A DNA stretch of 5,598 bases, taken from Candidatus Nitrosotenuis sp. Lineage in GTDB: Archaea; Thermoproteota; Nitrososphaeria; Nitrososphaerales; Nitrosopumilaceae. The translations under genes and the position numbers were made by a program. A model generated the notes under the pieces. It made no database searches. It worked only from the letters and a program-made list of their open reading frames with translations, and was not told the DNA's origin. Below, one piece after another: positions 1 to 5,143 of the stretch. The stretch's first letter is position 1. Each line of letters begins with the position of its first letter. The stretch covers positions 1-5,598 of the forward strand of contig JAHEXS010000081.1 in the NCBI GenBank assembly GCA_023252015.1. Reading direction: 5' to 3'.

Positions 1-998
1 TTCCATTGAGTGATGTCAAACCCATATCTTCCAACTGCAATATTTTTGCATTCAGGACAGTACGTGTGCTCATATTTGTGTCCTGGAACATTTCCCAAAT
101 ATACGTACTCTAGTCCTTCTTTTTTTGCAATTTCATAATGTTTTTCCAAAGTTTCGATTGGAGTTGATGGAAACTCCATCATTTTGTAGTCTGGATGAAA
201 TCTCAAAAAGTGAATTGGCATTTCTGGCCCAAATTCATCATATACAAATTTAGATAATTTTTTTGCGTGCTCCAAACTGTCGCCGACTTGCGGTACAATT
301 AGATCTGTTATCTCAACATGAATTTTGGTCTTGTCTCTTATCTCTTTAAGTGAATCAAAGATTGGTTTTGGGTCTGGGATTCCAATGTATTTTCTTGTAA
401 ATTCTGGCTCTGCATTTCCCTTAAAGTCAACTGTGATGCAGTCCAAAAATTCTCCCATCATTTTTACAGTTTGTGGAGTGTCGTAACCATTTGAAACAAA
501 GATGTTGAAGAGTCCTCTTTTTCTTGCGGCAATGCCACAATCACGCGCAAACTCGATGAAAATTGATGGCTCGTTGTAGGTATATGCAATTCCATCTGCT
601 CCACAAGATACAGCAGATTCTGTTACCTGTTCTGGCGTCATGTCGGTTCCCTCTATTTTTCTTCGCTGGGAAATGTCGTGGTTCTGGCAATATTTGCAAA
701 GCCAGTTACAACCAGTTGTTGCTATTGAAAATATCTTGGTTCCAGGATGATAATGAACTACTGGCTTTTTTTCTATTGGGTCAACGTTTCCCACAATTAC
801 TTTGCCATAAACGAAGAGCTCCAGTTTACCGCCAACGTTTCCCCTTACTCCACAAAGGCCTATCTGAGAATCTTTAATCTCGCAGTATCTAGCACATGCA
901 GTACACTTTACCTTATCATCAGGTAACTTTTCATAAAGAATTGCTTCTTTGCTCAAAACTACTCTATTACGGTAATTTGTAATATAAAGAGAGCTCAT
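1..998 (-). CDS. amrS: AmmeMemoRadiSam-type radical SAM enzyme (partial, C-terminus beyond left edge)
   Basis: The gene enters at an ATG (bases 996-998) and stays open to the window edge, giving 332 residues; I infer that only a short C-terminal tail is missing. The radical SAM cluster motif CX3CX2C is seen as C97, C101 and C104 (GCNWLCKYCQNHD), the three ligands of a 4Fe-4S cluster that cleaves S-adenosylmethionine. An N-terminal cysteine set, C32, C35, C39 and C49 followed by GVRGN, and a late CPEC (C314, C317) are typical of this COG1180-like family, which is related to pyruvate formate-lyase activating enzymes. The YTYNEPSIF segment (140-148) also fits. The protein should be cytosolic. 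Its substrate is not known to me; relatives are named for co-occurrence with AMMECR1 and MEMO proteins, neither of which is in this window. The start is supported by no in-frame upstream alternative with better context and by a TATA-like box upstream. An activating-enzyme role for a glycyl radical enzyme is a less likely alternative. Confidence 0.9.
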   Translation of the reverse strand, partial: MSSLYITNYRNRVVLSKEAILYEKLPDDKVKCTACARYCEIKDSQIGLCGVRGNVGGKLELFVYGKVIVGNVDPIEKKPVVHYHPGTKIFSIATTGCNWLCKYCQNHDISQRRKIEGTDMTPEQVTESAVSCGADGIAYTYNEPSIFIEFARDCGIAARKRGLFNIFVSNGYDTPQTVKMMGEFLDCITVDFKGNAEPEFTRKYIGIPDPKPIFDSLKEIRDKTKIHVEITDLIVPQVGDSLEHAKKLSKFVYDEFGPEMPIHFLRFHPDYKMMEFPSTPIETLEKHYEIAKKEGLEYVYLGNVPGHKYEHTYCPECKNIAVGRYGFDITQW

Positions 999-1002
999 CG
1001 TC

Positions 1003-1009
1003 TAAATAT
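1003..1009 (+). promoter_or_regulatory. TATA-like box for the phosphatase gene
   Basis: The plus strand reads TAAATAT, centred about 27 bases before the ATG at 1033. This is the spacing expected for an archaeal leaderless transcript. No Shine-Dalgarno motif precedes the ATG. The box lies only 5 bases from the start codon of the divergent radical SAM gene. Confidence 0.5.
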
Positions 1010-1027
1010 GTGAAAAACACCTCACAG

Positions 1028-1033
1028 ATTAAA
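1028..1033 (-). promoter_or_regulatory. TATA-like box for the radical SAM gene
   Basis: Read on the minus strand this is TTTAAT, centred about 32 bases upstream of the ATG at 998. That allows a transcript with a leader of only a few bases. It overlaps the first base of the start codon of the divergent phosphatase gene. No Shine-Dalgarno motif is seen between it and the start. The assignment rests on spacing and AT content only. Confidence 0.35.
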
Positions 1034-1530
1034 TGAGCAAGCCCGGAAATCTTTGGCGCAAAATCCACGGCAAGATAACAAAAAGACCTACAAACTTTTC
1101 ATGGTTGATTGAAAACAAGCTTGCAGGATGTGGAATGCCGACAAGCTTTGAGGAGATAAGCTGGATTCGAAATCAGGGCGTCAAATCAATCATAACAATG
1201 ACAGAAGACGGTCTTCCTAATTCCTGGCTAGACGGAATGGAATACCTACATGTTCCAACAGAAGATCTAGCGGCACCAGACCTTGAAAAAATCGACAGTG
1301 CGGTTGACTACATCGATGAGCGAATCAAAGACAAAGAACCAGTAATGGTGCATTGTGCTGCCGGAATTGGAAGGACTGGAACCATTCTGGCAAGCTATTT
1401 GATCAAGTACCAAAAGATGACTGCAAAGGAAGCAATTGAAAAGGTAAGAAACGAAAGGCCCGGCTCCGTTCAGTCAGAGATGCAGGAAATGGCATTATCC
1501 ATGTATGAAAAATATCTAAAGCACAAGTGA
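1033..1530 (+). CDS. DUSP23/VHZ-like dual-specificity protein phosphatase
   Basis: This 165-residue protein is a small cysteine-dependent phosphatase of the atypical dual-specificity class. The signature loop HCAAGIGRTGT spans residues 107-117, with C108 as the nucleophile and R114 as the phosphate-binding arginine. D78, in the TEDLAAPD stretch, is the likely general acid. The opening NFSWLIENKLAG (21-32), the TEDGLP stretch (57-62) and RPGSVQSEMQE (142-152) match the pattern I recall for human DUSP23 (VHZ) along its whole length, so the protein is essentially one catalytic domain without extra domains. It has no signal peptide or membrane segment and should be cytosolic. It would remove phosphate from phosphotyrosine or phosphoserine/threonine; its partner is unknown and no kinase lies beside it. 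The ATG at 1033 fits the upstream TATA-like box. It converges on the 50-residue gene, with 18 bases between the stop codons. Confidence 0.92.
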   Translation: MSKPGNLWRKIHGKITKRPTNFSWLIENKLAGCGMPTSFEEISWIRNQGVKSIITMTEDGLPNSWLDGMEYLHVPTEDLAAPDLEKIDSAVDYIDERIKDKEPVMVHCAAGIGRTGTILASYLIKYQKMTAKEAIEKVRNERPGSVQSEMQEMALSMYEKYLKHK

Positions 1531-1536
1531 CTAAAT

Positions 1537-1542
1537 AAAAAA
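1537..1542 (-). terminator. T-tract terminator for the minus-strand small genes
   Basis: Six A residues on the plus strand read as T6 on the minus strand, 6 bases after the stop codon of the 50-residue gene and inside an AT-rich stretch. Archaeal RNA polymerase terminates at such U-runs without needing a hairpin, and I see no convincing hairpin here. It lies in the 18-base gap between two converging genes. The plus strand shows only a short T run at 1548-1550, so the phosphatase transcript probably ends further on, inside the antisense gene. Confidence 0.5.
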
Positions 1543-1548
1543 TTATAT

Positions 1549-1701
1549 TTATTCAGGAATTGAAGTTGTTTCTATCTTTCCGTCTACTAATTTGATAAAC
1601 AGGAATCGATTGTCCTTGAAAATCAAGGTGACGCCGCCTTCCGTGTCTGGCTCTTCTACTTCAAGCACAGGTTGGCCCAAAAGTCCATCATATTTTGCCA
1701 T
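1549..1701 (-). CDS. Small acidic protein of unknown function (50 aa)
   Basis: Reading from the ATG at 1701 to the TAA at 1549-1551 gives 50 residues, beginning MAKYDGLLGQPVLEV and ending GKIETTSIPE. I do not recognise the family. The protein is acidic (10 Asp/Glu against 5 Lys/Arg), has no cysteine, signal peptide or membrane segment, and alternates hydrophobic and polar residues (VTLIF at 24-28, FLFIKLV at 33-39), which suggests a small beta-sheet fold. Evidence that it is real: a well-formed TATA box (ATATAAAA) centred about 25 bases before the ATG, a T-tract just after the stop, and codon use like its neighbours. It lies 30 bases downstream of the 178-residue gene on the same strand, so the two may also be co-transcribed. 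It is short enough to be missed by length-filtered gene callers. Confidence 0.72.
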   Translation of the reverse strand: MAKYDGLLGQPVLEVEEPDTEGGVTLIFKDNRFLFIKLVDGKIETTSIPE

Positions 1702-1722
1702 GAGTCTTGTGGATTTTTTCTG

Positions 1723-1730
1723 TTTTATAT
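1723..1730 (-). promoter_or_regulatory. TATA box for the 50-residue gene
   Basis: The minus strand reads ATATAAAA, centred about 25 bases upstream of the ATG at 1701, ideal spacing for a leaderless archaeal mRNA. It begins just after the stop codon of the 178-residue gene, so the small gene seems to have its own promoter. A purine-rich stretch lies between box and start, but no clear Shine-Dalgarno motif. Confidence 0.6.
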
Positions 1731-1731
1731 C

Positions 1732-2268
1732 CTAATTGATTTTTATTTCAATTTCCTTTGAACTTAATTTGACATTGTCTGGTTCGGTGTAGTGATGCTT
1801 TTGCCAGGAAGCAAATACTTCGGCTCCAATCTTATGTTTTCCTGAACCAAGCTCAGATGCCTTAAAGGTCAGTTTTTCTTCAAAGTCAAAGAGCTCTTGT
1901 CGTACTTCGTCTTCTGTTAGTCTAATGATTGGCTCAAAGTTTTTTGCTACTTGGACCCAGACTCTTTTTTCCTTCATCGGGTTTACAAGTTTAGGATTAC
2001 GCGTCCAAAAAAGTGAGGCCTTTCTGTAGGTATCGACTGTTTTTAGCTCATGTTTTCTAAATCCTCCCGAGGCTAGCTTTATTCCATATTTTAGCTTAAA
2101 CAGGTTATCGTATTTGTTGTAAGATTCTGTCCAGTTTTTTTCATTAAATGCGTCTCTGAGTCCACCCTGAATTGAAAACTTTACTCCAATTGTAATTTCG
2201 TCGTCTTGTGAGTATTCTCCCTTGTCAGGAGTCAGGCTTATGTCTGAAAGTGTATTTTCGCTTCCCAT
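1732..2268 (-). CDS. Conserved-looking cytosolic protein of unknown function (178 aa)
   Basis: From the ATG at 2268 to the TAG at 1732-1734 the product is 178 residues, starting MGSENTLSDISLTPDKGEYS. I do not recognise the family. It has no signal peptide, membrane segment or cysteine. The N-terminal part (SLTPDKGEYSQDDEITIGVKFSI, split here as residues 11-20 and 21-33) resembles the first strands of Ig-like or other beta-sandwich domains, and the C-terminal part (about 131-178) again alternates as beta strands, ending KEIEIKIN. The middle is charged and aromatic-rich, with several tryptophans (46, 88, 104, 155). The frame is open further upstream to an ATG at 2352, but that extension runs antisense through the rpoL coding start and promoter, so I chose the 2268 start. 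It diverges from rpoL over 44 bases and is followed by the 50-residue gene. A binding or scaffold role is possible but not shown. Confidence 0.8.
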   Translation of the reverse strand: MGSENTLSDISLTPDKGEYSQDDEITIGVKFSIQGGLRDAFNEKNWTESYNKYDNLFKLKYGIKLASGGFRKHELKTVDTYRKASLFWTRNPKLVNPMKEKRVWVQVAKNFEPIIRLTEDEVRQELFDFEEKLTFKASELGSGKHKIGAEVFASWQKHHYTEPDNVKLSSKEIEIKIN

Positions 2269-2280
2269 AATGCACAATGA

Positions 2281-2287
2281 TTTATAT
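2281..2287 (+). promoter_or_regulatory. TATA box for rpoL (and probably tfs)
   Basis: The plus strand reads TTTATAT, centred about 29 bases upstream of the rpoL ATG at 2313. This predicts a start of transcription within a few bases of the ATG. As tfs abuts rpoL with no gap, the same promoter should drive both. The box lies 3 bases from the candidate box of the divergent gene. Confidence 0.6.
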
Positions 2288-2290
2288 CCG

Positions 2291-2297
2291 CAATAAG
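2291..2297 (-). promoter_or_regulatory. Weak TATA-like box for the 178-residue gene
   Basis: The minus strand reads CTTATTG, centred 26 bases before the ATG at 2268, the right place for a leaderless start. It is a poorer match than ATATAAA at 2287-2281 on the same strand, but that one is only 13-19 bases from the ATG and would start RNA downstream of it. The assignment is tentative. Confidence 0.33.
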
Positions 2298-2312
2298 TGG
2301 TTTTCCGACAGA

Positions 2313-2591
2313 ATGAATGCCCAAATAATAAAGTCGTCCACAAAGGAGACAAGTATCTCGCTTAAGGGGTCTGACATTGGCACTTTGTACATAGTACAGC
2401 ATGAACTGCTAAAGGATCAACAAGTTGACTTTGCAGGGGTAATTCTAAGACATCCACTTACAAACGAGTACTGGATGCGTGTAAATGCGAAGGGCAGCCC
2501 GATAAAGGAAATAATCAAGGCTACAGATTCGGCAATCGAATTTGCAGGTCAGATGAAACAACTTATTCATTCAAAATTCAAGGGTGTTTAG
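2313..2591 (+). CDS. rpoL: DNA-directed RNA polymerase subunit L (Rpb11-like)
   Basis: The 92-residue product is the archaeal L subunit, the counterpart of eukaryotic Rpb11, which pairs with subunit D to form the assembly platform of RNA polymerase. The family pattern is seen in IGTLYIVQHELLKDQQVDFAG (residues 22-42), then RHPLTNEYWMRV (46-57) and the KGSPIKEIIKATDSAIE helix start (60-76). Its length matches the usual 85-100 residues. An in-frame ATG at 2277 would add 12 residues, but that extension contains the TATA box itself, so transcripts should not include it; the ATG at 2313 also begins the conserved domain. The stop codon is immediately followed by the tfs start codon, implying translational coupling and co-expression of two polymerase-associated proteins. 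Confidence 0.93.
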   Translation: MNAQIIKSSTKETSISLKGSDIGTLYIVQHELLKDQQVDFAGVILRHPLTNEYWMRVNAKGSPIKEIIKATDSAIEFAGQMKQLIHSKFKGV

Positions 2592-2891
2592 ATGCAATTT
2601 TGCCCCAAGTGTGGCATACGACTAAAGAAAGGAATTTGTCAAAAATGCGGTTATACTGAAAGCGAAACAAAACAAGATACAAAAAAGAAATCGCAGGAAC
2701 AGAAATCAGAATTAACGATTTTAGATGAAAATGATACCAAGCAAACTTTACCAACGATTACAATAGACTGTGAAAAATGCGGCCACACAGAAGCTGTCTG
2801 GTGGATGTTGCAAACAAGAAGTGCGGATGAACCAACAACGCAATTTTATCGTTGCATACAATGCAACCATACTTGGCGCAACTACGCATAA
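2592..2891 (+). CDS. tfs: Transcription factor S (TFS), archaeal TFIIS-like cleavage factor
   Basis: This 99-residue protein stimulates RNA cleavage by stalled or backtracked archaeal RNA polymerase. Two zinc ribbons are visible. The N-terminal one uses C4, C7, C16 and C19 (FCPKCG and CQKCGY) and resembles Rpb9; the C-terminal one uses C60, C63, C88 and C91. Between the latter pairs lies the diagnostic QTRSADEPTT (74-83), whose D79 and E80 are the acidic pair inserted into the polymerase active site. WW at 70-71 and HTWR at 93-96 are also typical. All catalytic residues are present, so an active TFS rather than an inhibitory paralogue is likely. The N-terminal ribbon has a short loop of eight residues between its cysteine pairs. 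The linker (about 22-50) is charged, rich in K, Q, E and D, and probably flexible. The ATG follows the rpoL stop with no spacer. Confidence 0.95.
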   Translation: MQFCPKCGIRLKKGICQKCGYTESETKQDTKKKSQEQKSELTILDENDTKQTLPTITIDCEKCGHTEAVWWMLQTRSADEPTTQFYRCIQCNHTWRNYA

Positions 2892-2893
2892 CG

Positions 2894-2899
2894 TTTAAC
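2894..2899 (+). promoter_or_regulatory. TATA-like box for pcna
   Basis: TTTAAC lies just after the tfs stop codon, centred about 31 bases before the TTG start of pcna. This would give a leader of a few bases. It suggests pcna can be transcribed independently as well as by read-through from rpoL-tfs. The match is modest. Confidence 0.38.
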
Positions 2900-2927
2900 T
2901 GGAAGCTTTGAGACATTTCATTTAGCT

Positions 2928-3671
2928 TTGGTATTTTCAGCTAAAACAAGTGGATCAGATGAATGGAAGGCGATACTTTCAGCAATTTCCACACTTGTAG
3001 AAGAAGCAACCTTTGAAGCTACCGCAGAAGGAATTTCATTTAGAGGAATGGATCCATCGCATGTTGCATTAATTGATATTTCTTGGCCAAATTCTGCTTT
3101 TGAAAAATACGAATGTGACGGTGACATAAAATTTGGTGTAAGAATTGACGAATTTTCAAAATTAATCAAAAGATCAGACAAATCAGAAACAATTGAGATT
3201 AGTCTTTTAGACAATATGCTATTGATATCAATTGGAAAAAATAAACAGTACAAGATGAGGCTTATTGAGAGCTCTGCAACAGATACTCCGCTGCCAAAGA
3301 TTCCATATGACACAAGGATTAGTTTGGCAACTGGTTTGTTTGATAAAATTCTTGGAGATGTCCAAGTTGTTTCCGATTATCTGACAGTAAAGACAAATGC
3401 CACAAAATCAGAATTTTCAGGCAAGGGCGATTCTGGAGAGGTGCTAATATTACTCCAAAAACAACAGGACGAATTGTCCGAAATTTCAGTGAAAGAGGAA
3501 AGCATCGGAACGTACAGCCTCGAATACCTAAATCCAATAGTAAAGGCGGTAGGCACAGCCTCAGGCTCGATTGTATGCGAGTATTCATCTGCCAAGCCGT
3601 TGCGTATAGAATTCAAGGTGGCAAACATGGGACGAATCCATTTTTACCTAGCGCCGCGAGTCGAAAGTTAA
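2928..3671 (+). CDS. pcn: DNA polymerase sliding clamp (PCNA), TTG start
   Basis: The 247-residue product has the usual length of an archaeal PCNA, a ring-forming clamp that tethers DNA polymerases, ligase, FEN1 and other partners to DNA. Visible family motifs are SGSDEWKAI (8-16), the strongly conserved RGMDPSHVALID (39-50), an interdomain connector loop at about 114-131 rich in prolines and acidic residues, YSLEYLNPIVKAV (196-208), PLRIEFKV (224-231) and the C-terminal FYLAPRVES. The start must be non-ATG: the frame is open back to the tfs stop at 2889-2891, but contains no ATG or GTG, and TTG at 2928 places V2-F3 where family members begin. No Shine-Dalgarno motif lies at a useful distance. 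Only one clamp gene is seen here, so a homotrimer is plausible but cannot be shown from this window. It sits between tfs and aspartate kinase on the same strand. Confidence 0.96.
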   Translation: MVFSAKTSGSDEWKAILSAISTLVEEATFEATAEGISFRGMDPSHVALIDISWPNSAFEKYECDGDIKFGVRIDEFSKLIKRSDKSETIEISLLDNMLLISIGKNKQYKMRLIESSATDTPLPKIPYDTRISLATGLFDKILGDVQVVSDYLTVKTNATKSEFSGKGDSGEVLILLQKQQDELSEISVKEESIGTYSLEYLNPIVKAVGTASGSIVCEYSSAKPLRIEFKVANMGRIHFYLAPRVES

Positions 3672-3673
3672 AA
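3668..3673 (+). promoter_or_regulatory. TATA-like box for aspartate kinase
   Basis: TTAAAA overlaps the pcna stop codon and is centred about 25 bases before the ATG at 3695. The 23-base gap has no T-tract, so read-through from pcna is equally possible. The box is a modest match and its role is inferred from spacing. Confidence 0.33.
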
Positions 3674-3694
3674 GCATTTAAGGTTTAGTTCCAA

Positions 3695-5110
3695 ATGACA
3701 TCTAGTTTGAGATTAGTAGTAAAGTTTGGCGGAACCTCGATTTCTACTGCAAAAAATATCAAAAGTGTTGCCAAGTTTATCCATTCACTTTCCAAAAAAA
3801 ATCAAGTCGCAGTAGTCTGCTCTGCAGTAAATGACGTAACTGACCAGCTGCTCGATATTTCAGAATTCATACAAAAGGGAAATAAGGATTCTGCAAATTC
3901 CCTGATGCATAAAATAATTAAAGAGCACAAGCAGCTTGCAAAGGATTCTATTGCAAACCAAAAGATAAGAAAAAAGCTTTTTGAAAAACTTGATTCCAAC
4001 ATATTGGAGCTTGAGGGGCTGCTCCATGGAATGATACTTTTAGGCGAGATTACCCCAAGATCGCTTGACTATTTGATATCGTTTGGGGAAAGACTTTCAA
4101 TTGAAATTGTTTCGCATGCATTATCTGATCTAAAGGGCAAGATAGTTACGCTGACAGGAAAGGATGTAGGAATTGTAACTGATTCTAATTTCGGTTCATC
4201 AAAACCACTCATGGATACAACAAGACTTAGAGTTTCAAAGACTTTGGAGCCATTACTTGAAAAGAAAATCATTCCTGTGATCGGAGGATTTGCAGGTGCG
4301 GATCAGCACGGACATATCACTACATTCGGTAGGGGCGGATCTGACTACACTGCAACGATTATTGCGTCATGCATCAAGGCAGATGAGATCTGGCTTATGA
4401 GTGACGTTGACGGATTGATGAGTGCAGATCCAAAGCTAGTCAAAAATGCAAAGGTGATACCGGAGGTTTCGTACGTTGAGGCAATGGAGATGGCACTTTT
4501 TGGAGCAAAGCAAATTCATCCCCGCTCATTTGAGCCTCTACTATCAAAGAAAATTCCAATGCGTATACGAAATACCTTCAATGTGGAAAATTCGGGAACT
4601 TTGGTTAGTGCCATGCCGGATGAGGCTACAAATAGGACAGTCAAATGTGTTAGTGCCATACGACATAATGGATTGATTGATGTCCGCGGCGGAAGTATGG
4701 TAGGCGCACCAGGCACTGCAGCTACAATATTTTCTCTTTTGGCAAAGGTAGGTGTGAACATAATGATGATTTCTCAGAGCCCATCAGAATCAAGCATTTC
4801 AATTGTGGTAAAGAAAAACGATCTTGACAGGGCAGTAAATACACTTGAGATGAATCTACTTGGCAAGGTCATAAAGAAAATTGATGTCACAATAGATGTG
4901 GCAATAATAGCATTAATTGGTTCTGGAATGCGAGGAATGGTAGGTGTTGCCTCTAAAGTGTTTGGAGCCGCTGCAAGAAACAAGGTAAATGTAATCATGA
5001 TTGCGCAGGGTTCATCTGAGCTTAATTTGGCATTTGTTGTAAAGGATAATGATTGTGAATCGGTAGTAAGGGCATTACACGATGAGTTCAATCTTGCAAA
5101 CAACAGTTAA
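3695..5110 (+). CDS. lysC: Aspartate kinase with two C-terminal ACT domains
   Basis: This 471-residue enzyme phosphorylates L-aspartate with ATP to give aspartyl phosphate, the first step to threonine, methionine and, in some organisms, lysine. The amino-acid kinase domain covers about 5-295: KFGGTS (10-15), SFGERLS (129-135), FGRGGSDYTA (211-220) and the DVDGLMSADPKLV stretch (237-249) are all intact. Two regulatory ACT domains follow, about 325-390 and 400-468, with the paired motifs MISQSPSESSISIVV (358-372) and MIAQGSSELNLAFVV (435-449). Such domains bind an end-product amino acid and cause feedback inhibition; threonine or lysine cannot be told apart by eye. The length is that of a stand-alone kinase, with no fused homoserine dehydrogenase. 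The symbol lysC follows general usage (also ask). No other gene of the pathway is nearby, so its place next to pcna looks like chance clustering. The ATG at 3695 fits the family start. Confidence 0.95.
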   Translation: MTSSLRLVVKFGGTSISTAKNIKSVAKFIHSLSKKNQVAVVCSAVNDVTDQLLDISEFIQKGNKDSANSLMHKIIKEHKQLAKDSIANQKIRKKLFEKLDSNILELEGLLHGMILLGEITPRSLDYLISFGERLSIEIVSHALSDLKGKIVTLTGKDVGIVTDSNFGSSKPLMDTTRLRVSKTLEPLLEKKIIPVIGGFAGADQHGHITTFGRGGSDYTATIIASCIKADEIWLMSDVDGLMSADPKLVKNAKVIPEVSYVEAMEMALFGAKQIHPRSFEPLLSKKIPMRIRNTFNVENSGTLVSAMPDEATNRTVKCVSAIRHNGLIDVRGGSMVGAPGTAATIFSLLAKVGVNIMMISQSPSESSISIVVKKNDLDRAVNTLEMNLLGKVIKKIDVTIDVAIIALIGSGMRGMVGVASKVFGAAARNKVNVIMIAQGSSELNLAFVVKDNDCESVVRALHDEFNLANNS

Positions 5111-5114
5111 AAAA

Positions 5115-5121
5115 CTTAAAG
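5115..5121 (+). promoter_or_regulatory. TATA-like box for the exported protein gene
   Basis: CTTAAAG lies 4 bases after the aspartate kinase stop codon and is centred 26 bases before the GTG at 5144, matching leaderless spacing. This supports the GTG as the true start and suggests that the gene has its own promoter. Confidence 0.45.
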
Positions 5122-5143
5122 ATGTTAAGAATCTGGATTATTC

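Noticed and set aside
120..126. Run of seven T (A7 on the coding strand) as a possible frameshift or slippage site.
   Set aside because: It encodes Lys-Lys in an uninterrupted, family-consistent reading frame of the radical SAM enzyme, so no frameshift is needed.
563..877. A 104-codon open frame on the plus strand.
   Set aside because: It lies wholly antisense to the radical SAM gene, whose cysteine motifs are unmistakable, and its translation has no recognisable domain.
2277..2312. Upstream ATG at 2277 as the rpoL start.
   Set aside because: The added 12 codons contain the TATA box, so the RNA should begin after them; the conserved domain starts at 2313.
2269..2352. Upstream extension of the 178-residue gene to an ATG at 2352.
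   Set aside because: The extra 28 residues are antisense to the rpoL promoter and first codons, and the candidate TATA boxes lie within them.
2918..3313. A 131-codon open frame on the minus strand.
   Set aside because: It is antisense to pcna and has no supporting domain; pcna is certain. Other long antisense frames in pcna (3319-3628) and aspartate kinase (3802-5103) were rejected for the same reason.
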